Below the pieces are notes generated by a model. That model searched no databases, had not been told where the DNA came from, and saw only the letters and a list, made by a program, of their open reading frames with translations. A stretch of 64,000 bases of DNA from Hamadaea sp013361475 (GTDB taxonomy: Bacteria > Actinomycetota > Actinomycetes > Mycobacteriales > Micromonosporaceae): the NCBI RefSeq assembly GCF_040654195.1, contig NZ_JBFAHM010000015.1:62001-126000 (forward strand), given 5' to 3'. Position numbers and translations under genes: made by a program. Position 1 is the stretch's first letter; every line of letters starts with the position of its first letter. This document shows positions 23,724-32,095 of this stretch, piece by piece.

Positions 23724-24521
23724 GTGGCGGTGCTCGGTTCGGCGGCGCTCGGCCAGTGGCTGCGGGACCGCCCGATCGCCGATCTCGGGTCCGACGCGGC
23801 GGTGGTGCTCGTCGTCGTGGTGCTCGGACTCGTCCGGCGCGACTACCGGGTCAAGGCCGAGCACGCCCGGCTGCTCCTCGAACAGGCGGAGGAGGCTCGC
23901 CGCGAGCATGCTCGGGCGGCGGCGCTGGACGAGCGTACGCGGATCGCCCGGGAGCTGCACGACGTCCTGGCGCACAGCCTGGGGTCGCTGGCCATTCAGC
24001 TGGAGGTCGCCGACGCGCTGTTGACCAAGCACTCCGATGTGGACGGTGCGCTGGCCCGCGTACGCCGGGCCCGGCGGCTGGCGATCGACGGGCTCGCCGA
24101 GGCACGTATCGCAGTGGCGGCGCTTCGTGAGGACGTGCCGCCGCTCGCGGATGCACTCGAACGTCTGGCTGCCGAGCACTCCGGCGGCGGGGCGAACCCG
24201 GTGTCGCTCACCGTGTCCGGCGTCGCCCGGCCGCCGGGAGCGGACGCGTCGGTCGCGTTGCTCGGCGTCGCCCGCGAGGCCCTGACCAACGCGGGCAAGC
24301 ACGCGCCGGGCGCGAAGGTGTTCGTGACGCTCGATCATCTCGACACGACCATCCAGCTGACCGTACGCAACGAGCCCGTGGTGGTCTCCCGGGCCGACGG
24401 CGGCGGCCCGAGCGGTTACGGCCTGACCGGCATGGCCGAACGCGTGGCACTGGCGGGCGGGCGGCTCACGGCCGGGCCCGGGGACAGCGGCTGGCAGGTC
24501 ACGGCGGAGGTCCCGGGATGA
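23724..24521 (+). CDS. sensor histidine kinase (NarL-type partner), start unclear or frameshifted
   Basis: Hydrophobic helices (VAVLGSAALGQWL, VVLVVVVLGLVRR) are followed by a HisKA_3 dimerisation motif (RIARELHDVLAHSLGSLAIQ) and an ATPase domain (VAREALTNAGKHAPGA, GYGLTGMAERVALAGGRL). The kinase would phosphorylate the response regulator whose ATG overlaps its stop by 4 bp. The start is problematic. The best ribosome binding site and ATG (GAGGAGA, then 23671) lie in another frame that stops after 14 codons at 23715. The kinase frame has no ATG, GTG or TTG between 23643 and 23724. Either GTG 23724 is used with a clipped first helix, or one base is missing or extra near 23690-23710. Confidence 0.78.
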   Translation: MAVLGSAALGQWLRDRPIADLGSDAAVVLVVVVLGLVRRDYRVKAEHARLLLEQAEEARREHARAAALDERTRIARELHDVLAHSLGSLAIQLEVADALLTKHSDVDGALARVRRARRLAIDGLAEARIAVAALREDVPPLADALERLAAEHSGGGANPVSLTVSGVARPPGADASVALLGVAREALTNAGKHAPGAKVFVTLDHLDTTIQLTVRNEPVVVSRADGGGPSGYGLTGMAERVALAGGRLTAGPGDSGWQVTAEVPG

Positions 24522-25174
24522 GCACCGATCCGCTACGCGTCGTCGTCGCCGACGACCAGCACCTGGTCCGGGAGGGGCTGGTCGCGTTGCTCGGCCTGCT
24601 CGACGGGATCACCGTCGTCGGCGAGGCGGCCGACGGCGATGCGGTGCTCACCCTGCTGGCATCGGTCACGGCCGACGTCGTGCTGATGGACCTGCGCATG
24701 CCCGGAGTCGACGGGGTGGAGGCCACCCGCCGGATCGCCCGGGACCATCCGGAGGTGGCGGTGATCGTCTTGACGACGTACGCCGACGACGAGTCCATCG
24801 CCACGGCCTTGCGCGCGGGCGCTCGCAGTTATCTCACGAAGAACGCCAACCGCGCCCAGATCGCCGCCGCGCTCGTGGCGACCGCCCAGGGCCAGGCCAC
24901 CTTCGATACCGTGGTGTCGCAGCGGCTCGTCAGCGGATTCGGCTCGCCGACCCCCGCCGCAGAGTGGGCCAATCCGGATCGTCTCACCGCACGCGAGGTC
25001 GAGGTGCTGCGGTTGATGGCGTCGGGCACCGCCAACGCCGACATCGCCGCGGCTCTCTACATCGGAGAGAGCACGGTCAAGACCCACGTGAACAACATCT
25101 TCGCCAAGATCGGCGCCCGAGATCGTGGCGATGCCACGCGGTACGCGTACCGCCACGGTCTCATCGCGTCGTAG
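24518..25174 (+). CDS. NarL/LuxR-type response regulator
   Basis: 218 aa. The receiver domain has Asp12-Asp13, phosphoacceptor Asp58 (VLMDLRMPG) and Lys108. The C-terminal LuxR helix-turn-helix (LTAREVEVLRLMASGTANAD, STVKTHVNNIFAKIGARDR) binds DNA. It is translationally coupled to the kinase gene through an ATGA overlap. Targets are unknown; the adjacent secreted hydrolases are candidates only by position. Confidence 0.93.
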   Translation: MSTDPLRVVVADDQHLVREGLVALLGLLDGITVVGEAADGDAVLTLLASVTADVVLMDLRMPGVDGVEATRRIARDHPEVAVIVLTTYADDESIATALRAGARSYLTKNANRAQIAAALVATAQGQATFDTVVSQRLVSGFGSPTPAAEWANPDRLTAREVEVLRLMASGTANADIAAALYIGESTVKTHVNNIFAKIGARDRGDATRYAYRHGLIAS

Positions 25175-25186
25175 CCCACAGGCCGG

Positions 25187-27934
25187 TCAACTCCAGGCTG
25201 TCGCGGGATGCCAGGTGACGTCAGCGGCATAACTCGACGCGGCGTCGTAAGGCGAGTTGGGTCCACCCTCCGCGGCGAGCCACACCTCGGAGGCGTAATG
25301 CCGGATCGCCCGGGTGGCGATGTTGTAGGAGGTCAGCGTCACGTCGGTACCGGCGAGCCGGCCCGGCTGGGCGCAGAAGGTGGCGTCCTGGGCGAAGGTC
25401 GCCGTGCCGTCGTTGGCGTCCTTGCGTACGCGGAACTGAGAGTGCCGCAGGAAGTGGCCCGGGAAGTTGCGGGACTCGAACGAGTAGCAGCTGGAGTCGG
25501 CCAGGCCGTGGCGTACGACGAAGGTCGCGTCCGCCTTGAGCGTCGCGTCGCTCGCCGCCGTCACGACCTCGGTGTAGCCGAGGCTGTCGCGGTGCCGCAG
25601 ATAGCGGTTCGTGCAGCAGGCGGTCACCACCTGAAGCGAGACCGCCTGGTCGACGGCGAGTGACGCGGCGCTGCGCCACCACGGCGAGACGACCTGCCAG
25701 GTCGTGTCCGCCGCCCACGCCGTCGTGCTGTCGAAGCTGTTCGGGCCGCCGTTCGCGGCGATGTAGACCTCCGCGTTGATGTGCCGCAGGAACCGGCCCG
25801 GGAAGTTCTTCGACTCGAAGGACACGCCTTGCGCCGTGTGCCCCGTACGCACGCAGAACGTGGCGTCCTGCGCGAACAGCGCCGAGCCGTCGTTGGCCGC
25901 CCGCTGCACCCGGTACGCCGCGTGCCGCAGGTACTGCCCGGGATAGCCGCGTGCCTCGAAGGAGTAGCAGGCCGAGTCGGCCAGCCCGGCCCGCAGCCAG
26001 TAGGTCGTGTCCCGTTTGGTGGCGTCGTCGCTGCCACTGGTGACGGGAACCGTTACGCCGAGCGGATTCGGCCGCAGGTAGCGATCGGTGCAGCACGAGG
26101 TGGTGGCGCCGAGCGACACGAGCGTGTTGAGCCGTAGCCCACCCGCCGCCGCCTGCACCGCCAGGTTCGCCGTGCGTACCTGGGCGGCGTCCATCTTCAG
26201 CACCTGCCGGTCGTAGGTGTAGAACCCGTTGCGCTCGTTCTCCACATCGGTCGGCTCCGTATAGATCGACGCCGACAGTCCGCGGGAGAAGATCAATCCC
26301 TGCAACGTGTCGGTGACTTCGGCGTACCGCTTGGTGAGCGTGGCCGAGTCCGGCGTCATCTCGTAGCTGAACCCGGCGCCCGGCTGCCACTCGTGGCCCG
26401 GGACGATGAGCCCGAGGCCGCCGAACTCGCCGAGTTCGGCGACCCGGGTGGCGCTGGGCGGCTGGGTCTGGCCGGGGCCGACGTAGATGTGGTCGTCGAT
26501 CGCGTCGCCGTTGCCGCCGTCGAAGCCGCAGCAGTTGGAGCCGGAGTTGTTGTCCACCAACCGCGTCGGGTCCCAGCTCTTGACCAGGTCGGCGATGCGC
26601 GCCGGATCGTATTCGCCCCAGCCCTCGTTGAACGGCTGCCACTGCACGATCGAGGTGATCCCGCGCAGCTGGTCCACCATGCGGTGCAGTTCGCTCTCGA
26701 AGTTGGCGCGGTCCGACGTGGACGGATTCGTGCCCGTACGCATGGACGGCATGTCCTGCCACACCATGAGCCCGAGGCGGTCGGCCCAGTAGTACCAGCG
26801 CGCCGGTTCGACCTTGATGTGCTTGCGTACCGTGTTGAATCCGAGGTTCTTCTGCTGTTGGAGGTCGAAGGCCAGCGCGGCGTCGGTGGGCGCGGTGTAG
26901 ATTCCGTCCGGCCAGTAGCCCTGGTCCAGGGTGCCGATCTGGAAGACGAACCGGCCGTTGAGCACCGGCCGCAGGAAGCCGTTGACGACCGCCTTCGCGA
27001 TGGACCGCATGCCGAAGTAGCCGCCGACGACGTCACCGCCGCCCGTGCCGGTGAGCGTGACGCGCAGGTCGTAGAGGAACGGGTCGTCCGGGCTCCACAG
27101 CCGCGCGGTGGGCACCGGAATACGCACGTGCGCGCCGGGTGTGCCGGTGGCGCTGCCGACGACCACGCCGCCGCTGAGCACTTCGGCCAGTACGCCTTGC
27201 GCCGTCCCGCCGGCCGTCTGCACCACCAGGTCCAGCTGCCCGGCGACGACGTCGGGCGTGGTGTCGAGCCGGGTGACGTGGGCGGCGGCGGTCGGCTCCA
27301 GCCAGACGCTCTGCCAGATGCCGGAGGCGGCCGTGTAGAAGATGCCGCTCGGGCTCAGGCGCTGCTTGCCCAGCGGGATGCCGGCCGCGTCGACGGGAGA
27401 GTGGACGCCCACGATGATCTCGTTGGTCCCGCCGGTCAGTGCGTTGGTGATGTCGAGGGCGAACGAGTCGTACCCGCCGGTGTGGCCGCCGACCGACTGG
27501 CCGTTGACCCAGACGGCGGCCTGCCAGGTGACCGCGCCGAAGTTCAGCTGCACGCGGCGGCCGGACCAGCCGGACGGCACGGTGAAGGTACGCCGGTACC
27601 ACATGTAGTTCTCGTGCCGCATGATCCCGGACAGCGCCGACTCCACCGGGTACGGAACGAGGATCGCCTCGCCCAGCGTCTGCCCGACGGGCGGGTTGGT
27701 CAGCCCGGTCGCGTGGGCGAACTGCCACTGTCCGTTGAGGCTCTGCCAGTCCGGCCGGGTGAGCTGGGGCCGGGGATACTCCGGCAGCGGATTGGTCAGC
27801 GACACCTGGCTGGTCCACGGTGTGCTGAGCGGCGGAGTCTTCGGCACGTACGCACCGTGCGCGGGTATCGCTCCAATGAGGACGGTCGCGGCGGCGAGGA
27901 TCATGGCCGAGCCGGCGCGGAGGAGTCTGGTCAC
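25187..27934 (-). CDS. secreted GH2 glycosidase with AbfB (CBM42-like) repeats
   Basis: 915 aa with a signal peptide (RLLRAGSAMILAAATVLIGA). GH2 sugar-binding, Ig-like and TIM-barrel domains span about 40-600: LPEYPRPQLTRPDWQSLNGQW, RKHIKVEPARWYYWADRLGL, acid/base Glu in QPFNEGWGEYD, nucleophile Glu in AELGEFGG. Two or more AbfB-type beta-trefoil modules follow (YSFEARGYPGQYLRH, SFESKNFPGRFLRHINAEV, YSFESRNFPGHFLRH, IATRAIRHYASEV). AbfB modules bind arabinofuranose side chains, so an arabinose-decorated plant polysaccharide is a likely target. A beta-galactosidase, glucuronidase or mannosidase cannot be distinguished. GTG start with GGGAG upstream. Confidence 0.85.
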   Translation of the reverse strand: MTRLLRAGSAMILAAATVLIGAIPAHGAYVPKTPPLSTPWTSQVSLTNPLPEYPRPQLTRPDWQSLNGQWQFAHATGLTNPPVGQTLGEAILVPYPVESALSGIMRHENYMWYRRTFTVPSGWSGRRVQLNFGAVTWQAAVWVNGQSVGGHTGGYDSFALDITNALTGGTNEIIVGVHSPVDAAGIPLGKQRLSPSGIFYTAASGIWQSVWLEPTAAAHVTRLDTTPDVVAGQLDLVVQTAGGTAQGVLAEVLSGGVVVGSATGTPGAHVRIPVPTARLWSPDDPFLYDLRVTLTGTGGGDVVGGYFGMRSIAKAVVNGFLRPVLNGRFVFQIGTLDQGYWPDGIYTAPTDAALAFDLQQQKNLGFNTVRKHIKVEPARWYYWADRLGLMVWQDMPSMRTGTNPSTSDRANFESELHRMVDQLRGITSIVQWQPFNEGWGEYDPARIADLVKSWDPTRLVDNNSGSNCCGFDGGNGDAIDDHIYVGPGQTQPPSATRVAELGEFGGLGLIVPGHEWQPGAGFSYEMTPDSATLTKRYAEVTDTLQGLIFSRGLSASIYTEPTDVENERNGFYTYDRQVLKMDAAQVRTANLAVQAAAGGLRLNTLVSLGATTSCCTDRYLRPNPLGVTVPVTSGSDDATKRDTTYWLRAGLADSACYSFEARGYPGQYLRHAAYRVQRAANDGSALFAQDATFCVRTGHTAQGVSFESKNFPGRFLRHINAEVYIAANGGPNSFDSTTAWAADTTWQVVSPWWRSAASLAVDQAVSLQVVTACCTNRYLRHRDSLGYTEVVTAASDATLKADATFVVRHGLADSSCYSFESRNFPGHFLRHSQFRVRKDANDGTATFAQDATFCAQPGRLAGTDVTLTSYNIATRAIRHYASEVWLAAEGGPNSPYDAASSYAADVTWHPATAWS

Positions 27935-27961
27935 GATGACGCTCCCGGGGTGATGAGCCGC

Positions 27962-28016
27962 GACTGCGACGCTGCGCAGGTATCAGCGAGGGGGAGACCT
28001 GCGCAGCGTCACAGTC
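27962..28016 (-). terminator. strong terminator after the GH64 gene
   Basis: A perfect 14-bp stem GACGCTGCGCAGGT (27968-27981 with 27997-28010) extends by a further five pairs outside one mismatch, around a 15-nt loop. It begins 13 bp past the minus-strand stop at 28030. Confidence 0.85.
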
Positions 28017-28029
28017 AGGGGAGTGAAGC

Positions 28030-30027
28030 TCAGGAGAGGGGGAACTTCTGGGCGCCGCTGCCGTTGCAGTCCCAGATCTGCAACCGGGTCCCGTTGGCGG
28101 TGTTACCGCTGGGCGAGTCCAGGCACCGGCCCGACTGCGGGTTCTTCAACGACCCGTCCGCCTGCTGCTGCCACACCTGCGCCCCCGTGCCGTTGCAGTC
28201 GTACAACTGCACCAGCACCCCGTTGCCCGTCCCACCGGCCACCACATCCAGACACCGGCCCAACGTCCGCAACGCACCACCCGACAACCGCAGCCAATGC
28301 TGATCCACCGCGCCCGCCTGACAATCCCACAACTGCACCGCGGCGTTGTTCACCCCGACATCGTCACCGGCGACATCGACACACTTGCCACCCGGACCCA
28401 CGATCGGCCCACCACCGTTCACCGCGAACTTCTGCGCCGCCGAGCCGTTACAGTCCCAGATCTGCAACCGCGTCCCGTTCGCCGTACTGCCACTGGGCGA
28501 ATCCAGACACCGCCCCGACTGCGGATTACGCAACGACCCATCGGCCTGCTGCACCCACTTCTGCCCGCCGACACCATTGCAATCCCACAACTGCACCTGC
28601 GTACCCTGCCCCGTGCCGTTGCCCACGATGTCCAGACACCGGCCCAACGTCGACAACGACAGATCCGCGTTATGCCGCCAATGCTGATCCACCGCCGCAG
28701 CCTGACAATCCCACAGATCCACCGCCGTGCCCGCACCACCGCTGTCATCACCGATCACATCCACACACTTGCCACCCGGCCCCGAAACCGTCCCCGACCC
28801 CGCCGGAATCGACCCACCGCCACCGCCACCGCCGCCGGTGAACGGGCTCAGGATGATGCTCGCCGATCGGGGATCGCCGTCGTTGACGAGTGACTCGAAG
28901 TTGCCGACGTCGTCGAACGGGAAGGCGTACGCCTTGCCGTCGGTCATGTTCGCGTGAATGATCTTGGCGTACTGGTTGGTCGGGCTGTTCTGGTAGAACT
29001 GGGCCGCGTTGGTGCTCGGCTGGGTGTCGATCGTGCCGAGCGTGCCCCGGTTGAGGGCGGCGCATAGCGTACGCGCGATCGGGCCGACGACGAGATCGTT
29101 GGGGGCGTTGAGGTTCCCGGCGCAGCCCCACACGTCGGCGCTGGAGGGCCGGTTGAACGACGCCACCTGCGCGCCGGACGAGTTGGTGAAGGTCATCACC
29201 GTCCCGCTTGTACGCCCGAAGTACTTGGTGTTCGGCTGATCGGCGAACGGGACGACGGTCAGCGTCTTCGAGGCGTACGCCCCCCACGCGGACGAGATGT
29301 AGCCGTCCAGATAGGTCGTGCTGAACAGGCCGGCCCCGGCGGCCTTGCCCGGCGCCAGGACGCGCAGCACGGTCCCGTCCGAGCGGGTGTAGACGGTGCC
29401 CGCCCAGCCGGACTGGCCGCGGATGCCGTTGATGACCGTGTCCCGGCCGTTCGCCACGAGGTCACCCGTCCGCTTCGTCACGCCGGAGCTGCCGGTGACG
29501 GTGACCGCGTGGGGGATGGCGAACATGTCGACCTGCGAGCTGTTGAGCCAGAGCCCGGCGTCGTTGTAGGTGAACTCGCTCCAGTCGAACAGGATGTTCT
29601 GGTTCGCGTCGCCGGCCGCCCAGGGCGCGGGCTGGACGAGCCCGTCGGGGGTCAGGAAGAACTGAAGCTTCTGGCCGAAGGAGAAGTACACCCGGCCGGA
29701 GAAGCCGCGCGGGAACCGGATCGTGGTGCTGCCGCCGTTGCCCGGCCCGCCGATCGACACGTCGGGGGCGGGACTGGGCGGGATCTGCCCACCGCTCCAC
29801 GCGGTGAACGTGCCGCCGGAGTTGACGTAGCCGAGCCGGCCGGACGACAGCTGCACGCCGATCACGTAGAGATAGGTGGCGTCGCCGCGGCCGGTGCTGT
29901 TGGTGACCGTGACCGGGAGCAGGTCGGGTCCGATGGCCTGAGCGGGCGCGGCGACGGCGGCCAGCGCCAGGGGAACGGCCAGGGCGGTCGCCGCGAGTGC
30001 ACCGGCGACCCTTGTCCAGGTACGCAT
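28030..30027 (-). CDS. secreted GH64 beta-1,3-glucanase with two CBM13 lectin modules
   Basis: 665 aa from the ATG at 30027 (GGAGAGGG upstream); an in-frame ATG lies at 30045. The signal peptide ends at PAQA (about residue 32). The GH64/thaumatin-like region spans about 35-375 (PVTVTNSTGRGDATYLYVIG, FSFGQKLQFF, LFDWSEFTYND, RTLCAALNRGTL). A poly-Gly linker follows, then two ricin-type trefoils with paired CVDV, CLD and QIWDCNG motifs. GH64 enzymes cut laminarin or fungal and yeast wall glucan to oligomers. The two lectin copies are nearly identical in stretches (CLDSPSGSTANGTRLQIWDC against CLDSPSGNTANGTRLQIWDC), indicating recent internal duplication. Two LacI-type operators lie upstream. 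Confidence 0.87.
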   Translation of the reverse strand: MRTWTRVAGALAATALAVPLALAAVAAPAQAIGPDLLPVTVTNSTGRGDATYLYVIGVQLSSGRLGYVNSGGTFTAWSGGQIPPSPAPDVSIGGPGNGGSTTIRFPRGFSGRVYFSFGQKLQFFLTPDGLVQPAPWAAGDANQNILFDWSEFTYNDAGLWLNSSQVDMFAIPHAVTVTGSSGVTKRTGDLVANGRDTVINGIRGQSGWAGTVYTRSDGTVLRVLAPGKAAGAGLFSTTYLDGYISSAWGAYASKTLTVVPFADQPNTKYFGRTSGTVMTFTNSSGAQVASFNRPSSADVWGCAGNLNAPNDLVVGPIARTLCAALNRGTLGTIDTQPSTNAAQFYQNSPTNQYAKIIHANMTDGKAYAFPFDDVGNFESLVNDGDPRSASIILSPFTGGGGGGGGSIPAGSGTVSGPGGKCVDVIGDDSGGAGTAVDLWDCQAAAVDQHWRHNADLSLSTLGRCLDIVGNGTGQGTQVQLWDCNGVGGQKWVQQADGSLRNPQSGRCLDSPSGSTANGTRLQIWDCNGSAAQKFAVNGGGPIVGPGGKCVDVAGDDVGVNNAAVQLWDCQAGAVDQHWLRLSGGALRTLGRCLDVVAGGTGNGVLVQLYDCNGTGAQVWQQQADGSLKNPQSGRCLDSPSGNTANGTRLQIWDCNGSGAQKFPLS

Positions 30028-30055
30028 GAAGCCCTCTCCATCCATGACGATCTAC

Positions 30056-30112
30056 TGAGAGCGCTCTCGCATCTCTGCGTACCAGGGCCGACGCTGGAGG
30101 AGAGCGCTCTCA
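30056..30112. promoter_or_regulatory. pair of LacI/CebR-like operators before the GH64 gene
   Basis: TGAGAGCGCTCTCG (30056-30069) and GGAGAGCGCTCTCA (30099-30112) share the palindrome GAGAGCGCTCTC, with centres 43 bp apart (about four helical turns). They differ from the CebR consensus TGGGAGCGCTCCCA by a symmetric G-to-A/C-to-T change. This suggests a related LacI repressor with another sugar specificity, or CebR itself. No lacI-type gene is in the window. Confidence 0.7.
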
Positions 30113-30183
30113 GGCTACGGCGCGGCAATCGCGCCCGTCAATAGACTGTCAGCGATCCTTACAGTGCCGCCGCCGACTGGGCG

Positions 30184-30242
30184 CCGGATCAGGGATCCAG
30201 GTCGAATCATGGGACAAGATTCGACCGAGAACCCTGATCCAG
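30184..30242. repeat. 59-bp dispersed inverted repeat, family 1 copy C (hybrid arms)
   Basis: The right arm matches copy A (GAGAACCCTGATCC), while the left arm carries the GGGATCC-type sequence seen in copy D, leaving three mismatches in 23 pairs. Unlike the other copies it is not at the end of a gene. It lies between the divergent GH64 and ABC transporter promoters. Confidence 0.88.
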
Positions 30243-30243
30243 C

Positions 30244-30311
30244 GCCGACATGGGCGAGCCGCCGACACGGGCGAGCCGGCGACATGGGCGAGCCGGCGAC
30301 ATGGGCGAGCG
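30244..30311. repeat. 17-bp tandem repeat, four units
   Basis: Four consecutive 17-mers of type GSCGACATGGGCGAGCC start at 30244, 30261, 30278 and 30295. They directly follow inverted repeat copy C and lie 80 bp upstream of the ABC transporter start. 17 bp is not a multiple of three, and no gene spans it. Confidence 0.85.
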
Positions 30312-30391
30312 GCGCGGGCATGACAGATGTCATGGGGAAGCCGTGACAGTGCTCAGGTCCGAAGAGCACGCGGGCTGCATACCGTCCGGGC

Positions 30392-31324
30392 ATGACGAAC
30401 ACCGTGACGGCCGATCCGGTGGTGACCGCCCCGGCGGTCCGCCTGACCGGCCTCGTGAAGCGGTACGGCAGCACGGTCGCGGTCGACGGGGTAGACCTGG
30501 AGATCGCGGCGGGGGAGGTGCTGGCGCTACTGGGCCCGAACGGCGCGGGCAAGTCCACGACCATCGACATGATGCTGGGGCTGATCGCACCCGACGCCGG
30601 GCAGGCCCGGTTGTTCGGCCGCAGCCCCCGGGAGGCCGTGGTGGCCGGGCAGGTCGGGGCCATGCTGCAGACCGGGGCGCTGCGCGACGGGCTGACCGTC
30701 CGGGAGACCGTGGCCGAGATCGCCGCGCTGCATCGGCGGCCGGGGCGCGTACCGGAGGTGCTGGCCGGGGCCGGGTTGACCGAGCTGGCCGGTCGGCGCT
30801 GCGCGAAGTTGTCGGGCGGCGAGCGGCAACGCGTACGCTTCGCGATCGCACTCGTCTCCCGGCCGGAGCTGATCGTGCTGGACGAGCCGACCGCCGGGAT
30901 GGACGTGGAGGCGCGCCGCGAATTCTGGGCGTCGATGCGGGCGTACAGCGACACCGGTCGCACCGTCGTCTTCGCCACGCACTATCTGGAGGAGGCCCAG
31001 TCGTTCGCCGACCGGGTGGTGCTGCTGCGGCAGGGCCGGGTGATCGCGGACGGGACCGTGGCGCAGATCCGAGCGGCGGCCGGCGGCCGGACCATTCAGG
31101 CGGTCGTCCCCGGTGCGGACCTCGCCGAGCTGCGACGGCTGCCCGGAGTCGACCACGCCGACGTACGCGACGACCGCGTGACACTGCGGTGCGGCGACTC
31201 CGACCAAGCTCTGCGTACGCTGCTCGACCGGCATCGGGACGCGTACGACGTCGAGGTGACCGCGGCCGGTCTCGAAGACGCGTTCCTGACCCTCACTGAG
31301 AAGCCGGCGGAGGAGACCCGATGA
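30392..31324 (+). CDS. ABC exporter ATP-binding subunit (DrrA-like)
   Basis: 310 aa. Walker A is GPNGAGKST, the Q-loop is MLQTGALRDGLTV, the signature LSGGERQRVRFAIAL, Walker B LIVLDEPTAGMD, and the switch histidine FATHYLEEAQ. The C-terminal extension of about 70 residues is typical of DrrA/CcmA-type drug exporters. It pairs with the permease whose ATG overlaps its stop, and with a two-component system, in one four-gene operon. The cargo is unknown; resistance to a cell-envelope compound is the usual role of this arrangement. Confidence 0.92.
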   Translation: MTNTVTADPVVTAPAVRLTGLVKRYGSTVAVDGVDLEIAAGEVLALLGPNGAGKSTTIDMMLGLIAPDAGQARLFGRSPREAVVAGQVGAMLQTGALRDGLTVRETVAEIAALHRRPGRVPEVLAGAGLTELAGRRCAKLSGGERQRVRFAIALVSRPELIVLDEPTAGMDVEARREFWASMRAYSDTGRTVVFATHYLEEAQSFADRVVLLRQGRVIADGTVAQIRAAAGGRTIQAVVPGADLAELRRLPGVDHADVRDDRVTLRCGDSDQALRTLLDRHRDAYDVEVTAAGLEDAFLTLTEKPAEETR

Positions 31325-32055
31325 ACGCCCGTTACCTGCTGCTGGAAGCCCGCGCGGTGCTGCGCGACATCCGGTTCCTCGTCTTCACCGTCGCCATGCC
31401 GGCCGTGCTGTTCCTCGTCTTCGACGGGCTGTTCGGCGGTCAGGCGTTCGGCAACGGCACCCAGGCCTCGCCCGCGCTCATGGTCAGCATGGCCGGTTAC
31501 GGGGCGATGGGCGCGGCCCTGTCGACCGGGCTCACCATCGCCGTCGAACGCGGCAGCGGCTGGCTGCGGCAACTACGCCTGACCCCGCTCAGCGGCTCCG
31601 GCTACCTGACCGCGAAGACCACGTTGTCGATGCTGGTCGCGTTGCCACCGGTGCTGCTCGTCTCGGCGCTCGGCGCGACGGTCGGCGACGTCGGTCTCAC
31701 CGGCCCGCAATGGCTCGGGGTGACGCTCGGCCTCTGGCTCGCGGTGCTGCCGTTCGGCGTACTGGGGGTCGCGCTCGGCCAACTGTCCACATCGTCCAAC
31801 GCGCAGGCGATGGGCGGCGCGCTGATGAGCCTCCTGGGATTGACCGGCGGCATGTGGATCCCGGCCGAGATCGTGCCGGACTGGATGCGCCACGTCATGC
31901 AGGCCACGCCCGGCTTCTGGCTGCGCGAGTTCGGGCTGTCCGCGTTCAGCCCGGTCGCGTCGCGAACCACCGGACTGCTGGTGCTCGCCGGGTGGACCGT
32001 CGCCGCCGCGGTGGTGGCCGTCACCCGCTTCCGGGCCGACGTCGCCCGCGCCTGA
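31321..32055 (+). CDS. ABC-2 type permease subunit
   Basis: 244 aa with six hydrophobic segments, including LVFTVAMPAVLFLVFDGLF, ALVSTGL-like and LGLWLAVLPFGVLGVALGQL, plus the ABC-2 signature region (SSNAQAMGGALMSLLGLTGGMWIP). It forms the membrane channel with the preceding ATPase. The 4-bp ATGA overlap means coupled translation. It precedes a histidine kinase gene by 40 bp. Confidence 0.9.
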   Translation: MNARYLLLEARAVLRDIRFLVFTVAMPAVLFLVFDGLFGGQAFGNGTQASPALMVSMAGYGAMGAALSTGLTIAVERGSGWLRQLRLTPLSGSGYLTAKTTLSMLVALPPVLLVSALGATVGDVGLTGPQWLGVTLGLWLAVLPFGVLGVALGQLSTSSNAQAMGGALMSLLGLTGGMWIPAEIVPDWMRHVMQATPGFWLREFGLSAFSPVASRTTGLLVLAGWTVAAAVVAVTRFRADVARA

Positions 32056-32095
32056 CCACTACCGTGAGCGCGTGGACGGAGCCAGGGGACTGGGC

